Assembly: GCF_900452865.1 (NCBI RefSeq)
Contig: NZ_UGOZ01000001.1
Location: forward strand, 124,001 to 188,000
Direction: 5' to 3'
Origin: Legionella taurinensis
Lineage (GTDB): Bacteria > Pseudomonadota > Gammaproteobacteria > Legionellales > Legionellaceae
DNA length: 64,000 nucleotides
Shown here one piece after another: positions 1 through 8,966 of the stretch. Below the pieces are notes generated by a model. The model was not told the DNA's origin, did no database searches, and saw only the letters and a list, made by a program, of their open reading frames with translations. The position numbers and the translations under genes are program-made. Position 1 is the stretch's first letter, and every line of letters starts with the position of its first letter.

Positions 1-32
1 GCCCTCAGATTGGCAAATTGCATGATATTTCT

Positions 33-1322
33 ATGACTTCATCTCAGCCTCGTCATTACCTCATCCTTTCTGTGGCCATGATGACCTTCCTGCCGCTGCT
101 CATTAATGTGTCCTTTAAAATCATTAGCCTGCAGGGAATGGTATTTACAGCCAGTAGCGTGCTTTGCCCTCTGGTGGCCTGTTTTTATCTGCTGGTTTTG
201 AAAGAATGCACGTTGACCCAGCAACGGCAGGTGCTTCATCAATCGCTGCTTGCTCTTTATCTGTTCTCCATTGGGGTTTATTTGTTAGTCAATTTGCCTT
301 CTGTGGATTATGTCCGCGACAACATGGCTTATCAGATTGTTTTTGAAGACATTCCCAAGAAATTTTTCGCCGCTACCCTCGCATTTGGCTTGAGCTTTTA
401 TATCCCCCATCTGCTGTGCTGCTCCCCTCAGAATGACACCTTTGCGTCGCCTCGCAAGCGGCTGTTGCTGGCTTTGTTCGGTGGATTCAGTTTTTTTACC
501 CTGGATTTTTTTCTGCTCTTTTCTGATCCGAAGGTGCCTAATTTTCAGCAGATTTACATCGATTCCCTCATGATTGCTTCCGGCATCATGTTCACCGCCA
601 GTATTCTGTATCTGGCCGGTTTATTGTTTGGCAGCCGTTTGCGGCTGTTTCGCCGGTCGACGCCGCCGGATTATCTGCTGTCCCCCTTTTACCATTACCT
701 GCTTGGCTTTTCCGTCGTCATTACTTTGATCTGCTTAGCCTGCGAGTACCGGCTGGTTTCATTTAACAATGGCTGGACCTTACCAGCCAGCGGTATCCTG
801 TCGCCGTTTCTACTGGTTGCCAGTAATTTGGTGGGCGAGATTTATGATTATCGCGCCAATTTGCGTCTGATGTTTGTGGTATTACTGAGTGAATTAACCT
901 TTGATGTGTTGTTGATGACGACGATCGTTCTGCCGTCACCGTCCTATTTTGATCTCAATCCCTTTTACCATTTCATTATGCCCCGCCGCATCACAGCGAC
1001 TACCCTGGCCTTGTTTGTCACCTTGACCTGCAATGCCGTGCTGCTTAAGAACCTAAAGGAAAGCGGCTACGCAGGGGGGAATCAGAGCCTGCGTCTCTTT
1101 GTGGCTAACAGTATTGCCATTTCCCTGTTATGCCTGGTCAACTACAGCCTGCTTTTTGCCGGCATCTACCCCTACGAGCAGATTTTTAGTCTGGCGATTA
1201 CGAGTTGGGTTTATAAATTGGTGATGGTGGTTTTAGGATTGCCTCTGGTGTTCTGGCTCTACCGCCTGGTGAGGAAGCGGCAGTCGCTGGGCCTGATGGA
1301 CAGCCGGGCCGGCAAGATTTAA
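33..1322 (+). CDS. VUT/YhhQ-like multispanning membrane protein (possible tandem duplication)
   Basis: A very hydrophobic protein of about 429 residues, probably with about a dozen membrane segments. The C-terminal half carries SNLVGEIYDYRANLR, which resembles the (D)LxxEVYGYxxAR motif of the VUT/YhhQ family (queuosine precursor transport). The N-terminal half has a weaker echo (FTASSVLCPLVACFYLLV), so it may be two fused VUT-like halves; usual members are about 220 residues. The frame is open to the left edge of the window and ATG 33 has no clear Shine-Dalgarno, so the true start may lie upstream. It converges on glmU. Family call is moderate; substrate is not inferable. Confidence 0.6.
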   Translation: MTSSQPRHYLILSVAMMTFLPLLINVSFKIISLQGMVFTASSVLCPLVACFYLLVLKECTLTQQRQVLHQSLLALYLFSIGVYLLVNLPSVDYVRDNMAYQIVFEDIPKKFFAATLAFGLSFYIPHLLCCSPQNDTFASPRKRLLLALFGGFSFFTLDFFLLFSDPKVPNFQQIYIDSLMIASGIMFTASILYLAGLLFGSRLRLFRRSTPPDYLLSPFYHYLLGFSVVITLICLACEYRLVSFNNGWTLPASGILSPFLLVASNLVGEIYDYRANLRLMFVVLLSELTFDVLLMTTIVLPSPSYFDLNPFYHFIMPRRITATTLALFVTLTCNAVLLKNLKESGYAGGNQSLRLFVANSIAISLLCLVNYSLLFAGIYPYEQIFSLAITSWVYKLVMVVLGLPLVFWLYRLVRKRQSLGLMDSRAGKI

Positions 1323-1329
1323 AGATCTG

Positions 1330-1343
1330 CCGGCTTAAGCCGG
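1330..1343. terminator. Palindrome between converging genes
   Basis: A perfect 14-bp palindrome, CCGGCTTAAGCCGG, fills the gap between the VUT-like gene and glmU. A T-rich stretch follows on the plus strand inside the glmU 3' end. It could be a weak shared terminator. Confidence 0.4.
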
Positions 1344-2714
1344 TTACTGTTCTTTTTTGATTGGCCGTTTCCAGCCAAAGACGGTTTTCTGCCGGCTTTC
1401 AGTGAGGGTCAGTTCGCCGGAGGGGACATTTTTACGAATGGTGCTGCCAGCGCCAATGGTGGCATGGGCGCCCACCGTGACCGGTGCAACCAATTGCGTG
1501 TCTGAGCCGATAAACACCCCGTCCTCGATGATGGTTTGATGTTTGTTGACGCCGTCATAATTGCAGGTAATGGTCCCCGCACCGACGTTGACTTTTTTGC
1601 CTAAGGTGACATCCCCCAGATAGCTTAAATGACTGGCTTTACTGCCGGTGTCAAACACCGCGTTTTTGGTTTCAACAAAATTACCTATTTTACAGTGTTC
1701 TGCTAAGCGGGTGCCCGGACGCAGGCGGGCAAACGGGCCGACCTGGCAATGATCACCCAGCACCGCCCCATCCAGGACGCTGTTGCCCAGGACTTCGCAA
1801 TGCTCGCCCAGGGTGACATTGGTCAAGGTGCAATGAGGACCGATACGGCTGCCTTTGCCAAGCGTCACCTTGCCTGAAAAAACGCAATTCACATCAATGA
1901 AAACGTCTTTGCCGCATTCTAATTCGCCGCGAATGTCAATCCGTGCAGCATCGGCAATGCCAATGCCCTGAAGCATGAGTTTTTCGGCCTGGTACTGCTG
2001 CCAGATGCGCTCCAGTTGCTGTAACTGCAGGCGATTATTGACGCCTTGAATTTCAAACACGTGCGGGGTGGGCATGGAACCTATGGTTTGGCCTTCGTTC
2101 ACCGCCAGGGTAATGATTTCCGTCAGGTAGTATTCTCCCTGCGCGTTATCGTTGGTTAACCGCGGCAGCCAGCGGGCGAGATCACTGACTCTGGCACAAC
2201 AGATGCCGCTGTAGATTTCGCGGATTTGACGTTGTTTTGGTGTCGCATCCTTTTCCTCGACGATGGCTTCAATGGCCTTATTGGGGTTACGGACGATGCG
2301 GCCAAGGCCGGTGGGATCCTCCAATGTGGCCAGCAGCAGGGTTAAGGCCTGAGCGTCTGTCGCCGAAGTCACCAGTGCCTTTAACGTGTCGGCCTGAATC
2401 AAAGGCACATCGCCTGAAAGCACGAGGACCTGCGCCTTCGGATTTAAATGAGGCAGGGCTTTAAGCAGGGCATGCCCTGTGCCTAGTTGTTGCTCCTGCA
2501 CCACCCAGTTGACGGATAGATGCGAAAGCGCCTCTTTGATCTGCTGCCCGCCATGGCCATAAATGACATGAATTGCCTGGGGACGTAGCTGTTGTGCTGT
2601 CTCCACCACCCGTTCAAGCATGGGTTTGCCGGCCAAGGGGTGAAGGACTTTGGGTAAATCGGAGTACATTCGTTTGCCCATCCCGGCCGCTAAAATAACA
2701 ATCTCTAATGACAT
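1344..2714 (-). CDS. glmU: Bifunctional GlmU: N-acetylglucosamine-1-phosphate uridyltransferase / glucosamine-1-phosphate acetyltransferase
   Basis: Makes UDP-GlcNAc for peptidoglycan and lipid A in the cytoplasm: acetyl transfer to GlcN-1-P, then uridylyl transfer. The 456 residues match E. coli GlmU in length. The N-terminal pyrophosphorylase domain opens with the nucleotide loop LAAGMGKRM (about residues 8-16) and includes GTGHAL and LSGDVPL. From about residue 250 the left-handed beta-helix hexapeptide repeats begin, with SHLSYLGD and GAGTITCNYDG, the acetyltransferase active-site region. The gene stands alone and converges on the VUT-like gene. Confidence 0.97.
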   Translation of the reverse strand: MSLEIVILAAGMGKRMYSDLPKVLHPLAGKPMLERVVETAQQLRPQAIHVIYGHGGQQIKEALSHLSVNWVVQEQQLGTGHALLKALPHLNPKAQVLVLSGDVPLIQADTLKALVTSATDAQALTLLLATLEDPTGLGRIVRNPNKAIEAIVEEKDATPKQRQIREIYSGICCARVSDLARWLPRLTNDNAQGEYYLTEIITLAVNEGQTIGSMPTPHVFEIQGVNNRLQLQQLERIWQQYQAEKLMLQGIGIADAARIDIRGELECGKDVFIDVNCVFSGKVTLGKGSRIGPHCTLTNVTLGEHCEVLGNSVLDGAVLGDHCQVGPFARLRPGTRLAEHCKIGNFVETKNAVFDTGSKASHLSYLGDVTLGKKVNVGAGTITCNYDGVNKHQTIIEDGVFIGSDTQLVAPVTVGAHATIGAGSTIRKNVPSGELTLTESRQKTVFGWKRPIKKEQ

Positions 2715-2786
2715 GAATAAATTAATCCTTGCGTTATGTCGTGTTTATGTGTTGGCCGTAGCCGAATTAAACAGTCTGCATTTATG

Positions 2787-2814
2787 TTGCGAATCCTGAA
2801 ATTACTGATATGAT
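2787..2814 (+). promoter_or_regulatory. Probable sigma-70-type promoter of the 2844 gene
   Basis: TTGCGA at 2787-2792 and TATGAT at 2809-2814 are separated by 16 bp. Downstream, AAGGAG at 2831-2836 sits 7 bp before the ATG at 2844, which supports that start. Confidence 0.5.
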
Positions 2815-2843
2815 AAAAAAATTGCGACAAAAGGAGTAGTGCA

Positions 2844-3734
2844 ATGACTATTTTTCTTGAAATAGCGAAAGAATACCTCATTAAAGAACTGACCAAAATA
2901 AGCGATACGTCAGTGGCTTCAGATAAAAGTGTAGGTAATACGGTGTGCAGTTGGTTGGGGCTAGGCCGTGATGAAAGCTTGTCTCAATGCAAGCGCGAGT
3001 TGACGGACATATTACGGACGGACATTCGCAATCTGGCATCGGATGCGTCGGATGAAAATAACGTCGGGGCATTAAATCATTTATTGAGTGAATGCCGGAG
3101 AAAAGCACGAGAGAAAGCCGATGAAAAAGGCTATTCGGAGGGAACATTCGGGCCTGCCATGAATGAGGTCAGTACCCTGCTCACTCAACTGTATGATCGT
3201 TTTGCCGCAGCCGGTTTATTGGACATTCCCTACAACGCCAAAGATTCAGAACGACACCCTTTGACCGTGTTTCGCTACTGGGCAGGCGTTTATCTGGCGC
3301 ACAAAGTGAAAGAAAACCGGGATAACTCGCAAAGCACACTAAAAACCATTACCCATAATCCCAAAATCACGTCCCTCAATCTCCTGGAAAAACAAAAACA
3401 GGATGCTGTGGTGAGTTTTATCAGGGAATGCGACAAAGATCTCAAAACGATTAAAGAAGACCTTGAGGATTATAGAGACGTCTGCACTAAAAGAGTGCTG
3501 GAATTCCTTCGGCGACTGCTGCTTAAAAATAAAGAACTGGTTGAGCATCATGGTACGAACTTAGAAATTCCGGTGACCATTTCGTTTTTTGCCTCGGCAA
3601 CTGTTTCAGGTCCTGCACTGGGACCTCATTCCGGGGAGCTAAAAAAATGCATTATGATGGCCATCAAAGAGTTAGGGGGCGACAAGGAAGAGAGTAAGGA
3701 AGAGCTACATACCGCGGCCACTTACAACAGCTAG
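2844..3734 (+). CDS. Unrecognised 296-residue protein, candidate Dot/Icm substrate
   Basis: I do not recognise a family. The protein is soluble, helix-rich and charged, with no signal peptide or membrane segment. A run around residues 165-230 (TLKTITHNPKITSLNLLEKQ, then lysine/glutamate-rich helices) could form coiled coil. The last 20 residues are glutamate-rich (DKEESKEEL), resembling the E-block found near the C-terminus of many Legionella Dot/Icm effectors; that is suggestive only. It has its own promoter and a good Shine-Dalgarno, and ends 1 bp from the converging ansA. Function unknown. Confidence 0.75.
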   Translation: MTIFLEIAKEYLIKELTKISDTSVASDKSVGNTVCSWLGLGRDESLSQCKRELTDILRTDIRNLASDASDENNVGALNHLLSECRRKAREKADEKGYSEGTFGPAMNEVSTLLTQLYDRFAAAGLLDIPYNAKDSERHPLTVFRYWAGVYLAHKVKENRDNSQSTLKTITHNPKITSLNLLEKQKQDAVVSFIRECDKDLKTIKEDLEDYRDVCTKRVLEFLRRLLLKNKELVEHHGTNLEIPVTISFFASATVSGPALGPHSGELKKCIMMAIKELGGDKEESKEELHTAATYNS

Positions 3735-3735
3735 T

Positions 3736-4746
3736 TTAATGACTGAGCTCCCCAAACAAGTTCATCTCCATGCGTTCCCTGACTTCTCCGGAAGTCAGGT
3801 TTTTACTCAAAAGGTAAAGCAGCTTGCAATGCGCCGCTTCCGGCGTCATGTCATGGCCGCTGATTAACCCCGCTTCTTTCAATGTATGGCCGGTGGCGTA
3901 TTGATTCATTTCGACGCGCCCCTGCTGGCATTGGGTGCAATTCACGATGATAATGCCGCGATCGCAGGCTTCCTTGAGAATGCTTAAAAAACGAGGATCC
4001 TTATTCTGCGCGTTGCCGGCGCCATAGGTTTCTAACACCAGCCCCTGCAAGGGTTGTTGCAACAGGTAGTTAAGCACATCCGCTGCAAAGCCCGGAAACA
4101 GGCGAAAATTGGCAATAAAATGCGGCTGTATGGGTTGCAGATGGAAGGGTTTTGAAGGCGGTGGCAGCAGATTGTCGTAATGCAATTCAATGTTGATGCC
4201 GATGGAAGCCAGATGCGGGTAGTTGGGCGAGTCGAAGGCATCGAAACTTTGCGCACTGATTTTGCGGGAGCGATTGCCACGCAACAGGCGTTGGTTAAAG
4301 TAAATGCAAACCTCATTGATCGGCTGATGGGCACACAACCACAGCGAGGTGACCACATTGTCCAGCGCGTCATTACGCACTTCGGCTAAAGGAATCTGCG
4401 ATCCGGTAATGATGACGGGCTTGGCTAAATTTTCAAGCATAAAAGACAGCGCACAGGCGGTGTAAGCCATGGTGTCGGTCCCATGAAAGACAACAAAGCC
4501 ATCGTAATGCTCATATTCTTCAGCAATGTCACGAGCGATTAAGTTCCAGTCATTAAGCGTCATGTTGGAAGAGTCAAGCAACGGCTTGTATTCTTTAATG
4601 GAGTAGAACGGCATCTCCTGATGACGCAAGGCAGGCACCAGCGCCAGGGCCGCGGACACATAGCCTTCCGCTGGTTCGTAACCGTGTTCGGTTTTCACGG
4701 AGCTGATGGTGCCGCCGGTATTGATAATGAGTATTCTTTTTTTCAT
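3736..4746 (-). CDS. ansA: Type I L-asparaginase
   Basis: Hydrolyses asparagine to aspartate and ammonia. The 336 residues fit the cytoplasmic type I enzyme, and no signal peptide is present. The N-terminal signature NTGGTISS (about residues 9-16) carries the nucleophilic Thr, and FHGTDTMAYTA holds the second catalytic Thr-Asp pair; ITGSQIPL follows as in AnsA. The gene stands alone, divergent from the 4900 gene. Confidence 0.93.
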   Translation of the reverse strand: MKKRILIINTGGTISSVKTEHGYEPAEGYVSAALALVPALRHQEMPFYSIKEYKPLLDSSNMTLNDWNLIARDIAEEYEHYDGFVVFHGTDTMAYTACALSFMLENLAKPVIITGSQIPLAEVRNDALDNVVTSLWLCAHQPINEVCIYFNQRLLRGNRSRKISAQSFDAFDSPNYPHLASIGINIELHYDNLLPPPSKPFHLQPIQPHFIANFRLFPGFAADVLNYLLQQPLQGLVLETYGAGNAQNKDPRFLSILKEACDRGIIIVNCTQCQQGRVEMNQYATGHTLKEAGLISGHDMTPEAAHCKLLYLLSKNLTSGEVRERMEMNLFGELSH

Positions 4747-4838
4747 GATGAGGACTGATTTATTCTTTCTTAATTATAGCGTTCATTGCCTGAGGTCTTC
4801 CAGAAAGACGTGACATTTACGCAAAAATAATAATCGCC

Positions 4839-4867
4839 TTGACAGCCTTCGGCTCGTAGTGTTGAAA
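4839..4867 (+). promoter_or_regulatory. Possible promoter of the 4900 gene
   Basis: A consensus -35 hexamer TTGACA (4839-4844) is followed 17 bp later by TTGAAA (4862-4867), a poor -10. AAGGAG (4889-4894) then precedes the ATG at 4900. Confidence 0.35.
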
Positions 4868-4899
4868 TTACCGCCAGGGATGATGTCAAGGAGAGTGGC

Positions 4900-6066
4900 A
4901 TGGCTAAAAGTAAACTGGAAGAATTGCAACTTCAAATGGAGAAGGTTTCCTCCCCGCTGGAAGCGCGGCGAGTAAACTACTTAAAGACATTAAAAAAAGT
5001 AAGATTACAACTCTGCAGCTATTTTTTTAATGAAGTAAACCAGGATTTGCATGAAAGAACAGCCAGCGGGCAGCAATGGTTTGACTGGGAGAGCATTAAG
5101 CCCGGTATGGAAAACTGTTTGCCGGAAGAACAAGTCCTGGCGGGACGCGCTGACAAACTGCAGTCAGAGTCGTCCGACAAAATAAGCATTACTGACGCAC
5201 TGGATTACCAGGTTACCCAGAGTGGGCTATTGCTTAAACGGGTAAATACGGGGTATGAATTTCAACCGGAAAAACCCTACACGCCGAAGGCTCAGCTTTT
5301 TATGCAGCAATTTGCCGGTGCGTTGAGCATTTATCGGGTGTATTTAGGTATTTATGAAATTTATTGTTGTAATTACCCGTTTTCAAAAGTGGACAGCCAC
5401 AAAGGCTGTCTGGAAAAGGCAACGGGTATTCACAAGGAAACACAGCAGTCCCAATACGATGCGGCCCAGCTTTTTCATGAGGCCAAAGACAATGCCCGTG
5501 TCATTAAAACCTTGCTGGTGTCTATTCGAGAGGGGCAGGAGGAGTTTGATCATGCTATGAAACTGCAGGCCGCCCACCTCGCTAATCAATTTGAACTGGC
5601 TGCCCGAGTGATTGAGGATTGCTATAAAAAACACCCGAACAGTTCCCTGTTGTTTTTTGCCAAGGATTCCGAATGGCAGCGTTTACTTAAAGGCATAGCG
5701 GCTGACTTATTCGATAATCAATTCACCTACTCTTCTCTGGCCGGCACGCTGACTATTCTCCCGACATTCATGGAAACGGTCATTGCTGAAATCACGGCAT
5801 TTTACATGGCTGTGTGTGAAAATCAGATTGATTATCGCGGAGAGCTGCTGCGCAGTGCACTCTGTTTAACCTCCGAGGTGATCACGAAGCTCCGAGTGGA
5901 CGCGGCCATCAAGGACGTTTCTCTTGACATTCAGATGCCGGCGCCTGAGTCCAAACCGTCCGATTTTCCATCCTTGTATGCGCTGTATGGTCTGCGCTTT
6001 AATTCACCAGCAAAACAGATTCAGGAGGAGTCAGATTTGTCCCCCTATTCGTTCAGCCAACAATAA
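4900..6066 (+). CDS. Unrecognised 388-residue protein, candidate Dot/Icm substrate
   Basis: I do not recognise a family. The protein is soluble and mostly helical, and starts with a charged coiled-coil-like segment (KLEELQLQMEKV; residues 4-40). There are no membrane segments or signal peptide. The tail includes KQIQEESDLSPYSFSQQ, a short acidic patch followed by hydroxyl and aromatic residues, which fits the loose composition of Dot/Icm C-terminal signals. It lies upstream of rppH with a 77-bp gap. ATG 4900 has an AAGGAG Shine-Dalgarno. Function cannot be inferred. Confidence 0.75.
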   Translation: MAKSKLEELQLQMEKVSSPLEARRVNYLKTLKKVRLQLCSYFFNEVNQDLHERTASGQQWFDWESIKPGMENCLPEEQVLAGRADKLQSESSDKISITDALDYQVTQSGLLLKRVNTGYEFQPEKPYTPKAQLFMQQFAGALSIYRVYLGIYEIYCCNYPFSKVDSHKGCLEKATGIHKETQQSQYDAAQLFHEAKDNARVIKTLLVSIREGQEEFDHAMKLQAAHLANQFELAARVIEDCYKKHPNSSLLFFAKDSEWQRLLKGIAADLFDNQFTYSSLAGTLTILPTFMETVIAEITAFYMAVCENQIDYRGELLRSALCLTSEVITKLRVDAAIKDVSLDIQMPAPESKPSDFPSLYALYGLRFNSPAKQIQEESDLSPYSFSQQ

Positions 6067-6143
6067 TCGCAGATTTATTTGCCAAGGTCTTGCAGTTTAT
6101 GGAAAAATTATGCCATTAGTGATTTAGTCTAAGCAGTGATGAG

Positions 6144-6668
6144 ATGGTGATTGATCGTGCCGGGTATCGGCTGAATGTAGGGATCATCCTGGTTAATGAC
6201 TCTGGACGGGTTTTTTGGGGGCGAAGGCACGGTCATGATGCCTGGCAATTTCCGCAGGGCGGTTTAGCGCAGGGGGAAACCGCGCTGGATGCCATGTTTC
6301 GTGAGTTGCGGGAGGAAGTGGGGCTTGATAAAGAAGACATCGAAGTCTTAGGCTCCACCCGTCGCTGGCTTAAATACCGCCTTCCCAAACAATATTTGCG
6401 CCATGGCAGCGAACCTTTAGTCATTGGTCAAAAGCAAAAATGGTACCTGTTGCGGTTGGTCGCCAGTGAGCAGAAAGTCCGTCTTGATTTAAGCGACTCA
6501 CCCGAGTTTGACAGCTGGCGCTGGATTGATTACAACGAGCCGCCAGCGCAGGTTATTTTTTTTAAACGACAAGTGTATGCTCAGGCTATGAAAGAACTTG
6601 AGTATTTATTAAAAAAACGCCGTAGCCCATTCAGCCACCGCCGCAAGCGAGGTAATCATAATCGATAA
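6144..6668 (+). CDS. rppH: RNA 5'-pyrophosphohydrolase RppH (Nudix)
   Basis: Removes pyrophosphate from triphosphorylated mRNA 5' ends to trigger RNase E-dependent decay. The complete Nudix box GX5EX7REUXEEXGU is visible at about residues 35-57 (GGLAQGE...RELREEVGL), preceded by the RppH-typical WQFPQGG. The 174 residues match the family. The start could be ATG 6144 or GTG 6147 one codon later. Its stop abuts the ptsP ATG, so it is probably the first gene of an rppH-ptsP operon, a pairing known in gammaproteobacteria. Confidence 0.95.
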   Translation: MVIDRAGYRLNVGIILVNDSGRVFWGRRHGHDAWQFPQGGLAQGETALDAMFRELREEVGLDKEDIEVLGSTRRWLKYRLPKQYLRHGSEPLVIGQKQKWYLLRLVASEQKVRLDLSDSPEFDSWRWIDYNEPPAQVIFFKRQVYAQAMKELEYLLKKRRSPFSHRRKRGNHNR

Positions 6669-8966
6669 ATGTTAAAAATTCTCAAGCGCATCGTACAGGA
6701 CGTCACCACAGCCAACCATTTGACAGAGGCTTTGGACATATTGGTACAACGGGTCAGAAAAGCTGTTGACACCGATGCTGTCTCTGTCTACCTCATTGAC
6801 AGCAAACATGCCGAGTACGTCCTGATTGCAACTGACGGATTAAACAAACTGGCTCAGTTTCGAGTCCGGGTGGGTTTGGACAGCGGGATCATTGGCCTGG
6901 TAGGGCGGCGTGAAGAACCCATCAATGTCGAGGATGCGCCCAATCATCCGGATTTTCACCATGATCCACTGCTCGAAGAAGAGCAGTTTAAAGCATTCCT
7001 CGGCGTGCCCATTATTCAGCACCGTAAATTATACGGCGTCATTACCGTGCAGCAGTCTGATCGGCGCTGTTTCGACGACGCGGAAGAGGCGTTTTTAATT
7101 ACCCTCGCCGCCCAGCTCGGCGGCATTATTGCCCATGCTGAGGCGACAGGGGAACTGGCCGAACTCACTCAGCCAAAACCCATCGGTGCACAGAGGGCCG
7201 ATGTGGTGCAGACCTCATTAAGCGGGATAGGCAGTGTGCCGGGTATCGGGATTGGCAGTGCCGTGGTCGTTTATCCGCCCGCAGACATTGATGCCGTGCC
7301 TCGTATTCCGGTTGAGGAAGAGGACGTCGATGAGGAAGTGACGACCTTTTATGAGGCGCTGCAGGTTGCTCGCGAAGACATGCAACGCTTGAGCCGGCGT
7401 ATGAAAAGCAATGTGGCGGAAGAAGAGCATGCCCTGTTCGATGTGTATGTTCGTATCCTCGATGATGAAAGCCTGGGTGCGGAAGTGGAGGAAGTCATCC
7501 GCCAGGAAAAATTAAGCGCCCAGGCCGCCTTATCCGTCGTGATTAAAAAACACGTGCAGCAATTTGAAAGCATGGAGGATGAATACCTGCGTGAACGCGC
7601 CAGCGATTTTCGCGATCTTGGTCGGCGAGTGCTGGCCGAACTGCAGCGTGGCCAGCGTGAGGAAATTACCTATCCGCTCCGCACGGTGCTTATTGGTGAG
7701 GAAATCCCCGCCTCGGCATTGGCGGAAGTGCCCAAAGGCCAGTTAGTGGGCGTGGTGTCGGCGCGTGGCGCCAATAATTCTCATGTGGCCATTTTAGCGC
7801 GTGCCCTGGATGTGCCCACCGTGATGGGTGTGAGGGGGTTGAAGGTCGAGCAGTTAAGCGGGCGGGCCATTATTGTCGACGGTTTTCTCGGGCATATCTA
7901 TCTTTCGCCGTCCAAATCGGTATTGGCTGAATTCAAAAAGCTTGCCAAAGAAGAGGAGGCTTTGAATCAGAGCTTGGTCAGTCTGCGCGACAAGCCAGCG
8001 GAAACCCTGGATAATTACCGGGTTTCTCTCCAGGTGAATACCGGTCTGGCCATGGACGCGGGTCTGTCCATGAGTGTTGGCGCTGAGGGGGTCGGTCTTT
8101 ACCGGTCTGAAATCCCATTCATGAGCCGCGACAGGTTTCCTTCTGAAGACGAACAATACATCATTTACCGTCAAATTCTGAAGGCCTTCGCTCCGCGTTA
8201 CGTCACCATGCGCACCCTGGATATTGGCGGCGATAAAACCCTGCCTTATTTTCCTGTCGAAGAAGACAACCCGTATTTAGGCTGGCGGGGCATCCGCATC
8301 ACCCTGGATCATCCCGATGTGTTTTTGATGCAGATCCGTGCCATGATGCGGGCCAGTGAAGAATTAAATAACCTTAAAATCATGTTGCCGATGGTGACAA
8401 CCCTAGGCGAGGTGGAAGAAGCGATCTTGCTGATTGAACAGGCTTATCGTGAATTACTGGAAGAAGGCTGCAACATTGAAAAACCCCGTCTTGGCGTCAT
8501 GGTGGAAGTCCCCGCCGCGGTTTATCTGGCTCGCGAATTGGCGAAGCGTGTTGATTTTCTCTCTGTCGGCAGCAATGATTTAACGCAGTATTTATTGGCC
8601 GTCGATCGTAACAATGCCCGGGTTGCCGGCCTGTATGATTCGTTTCACCCGGCCATGTTGCAGACCTTGATGAAAGTGGTGGAAGGCGGACATGCCGCGG
8701 GTGTCGAGGTCAGCATTTGCGGCGAGATGGCCAGCGATCCCCTGGCGGTTATTTTATTAATGGCCATGGGCTTTGATATTTTAAGCATGAATTCGGTCAG
8801 TTTGCCTCGCGTCAAATGGGTGATTCGCAATTTCTCGTTAGCCAATGCCCGTAAAATTTTAGCCGAGGTGCTTGAGCTTGAGCACCCTCAGGCCATACGT
8901 TTGCACCTGCAGCGCGCGCTGGAGGCGGAAGGCCTGGGCGGCCTGATTCGGGCTGGGCGGTCCTAG
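6669..8966 (+). CDS. ptsP: Phosphoenolpyruvate-protein phosphotransferase PtsP (EI-Ntr)
   Basis: First enzyme of the nitrogen PTS: autophosphorylates from PEP and passes phosphate to NPr, a regulatory cascade. The 765 residues show an N-terminal GAF sensor (about 1-160), then the EI N-domain with the phosphohistidine in NNSHVAILAR (His372), and a PEP-binding C-terminal barrel with YRSEIPFM, GGDKTLPYF, GSNDLTQYLLA and the active-site Cys in CGEMASDP. It starts directly after the rppH stop, and the next ATG follows its own stop directly. Confidence 0.96.
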   Translation: MLKILKRIVQDVTTANHLTEALDILVQRVRKAVDTDAVSVYLIDSKHAEYVLIATDGLNKLAQFRVRVGLDSGIIGLVGRREEPINVEDAPNHPDFHHDPLLEEEQFKAFLGVPIIQHRKLYGVITVQQSDRRCFDDAEEAFLITLAAQLGGIIAHAEATGELAELTQPKPIGAQRADVVQTSLSGIGSVPGIGIGSAVVVYPPADIDAVPRIPVEEEDVDEEVTTFYEALQVAREDMQRLSRRMKSNVAEEEHALFDVYVRILDDESLGAEVEEVIRQEKLSAQAALSVVIKKHVQQFESMEDEYLRERASDFRDLGRRVLAELQRGQREEITYPLRTVLIGEEIPASALAEVPKGQLVGVVSARGANNSHVAILARALDVPTVMGVRGLKVEQLSGRAIIVDGFLGHIYLSPSKSVLAEFKKLAKEEEALNQSLVSLRDKPAETLDNYRVSLQVNTGLAMDAGLSMSVGAEGVGLYRSEIPFMSRDRFPSEDEQYIIYRQILKAFAPRYVTMRTLDIGGDKTLPYFPVEEDNPYLGWRGIRITLDHPDVFLMQIRAMMRASEELNNLKIMLPMVTTLGEVEEAILLIEQAYRELLEEGCNIEKPRLGVMVEVPAAVYLARELAKRVDFLSVGSNDLTQYLLAVDRNNARVAGLYDSFHPAMLQTLMKVVEGGHAAGVEVSICGEMASDPLAVILLMAMGFDILSMNSVSLPRVKWVIRNFSLANARKILAEVLELEHPQAIRLHLQRALEAEGLGGLIRAGRS

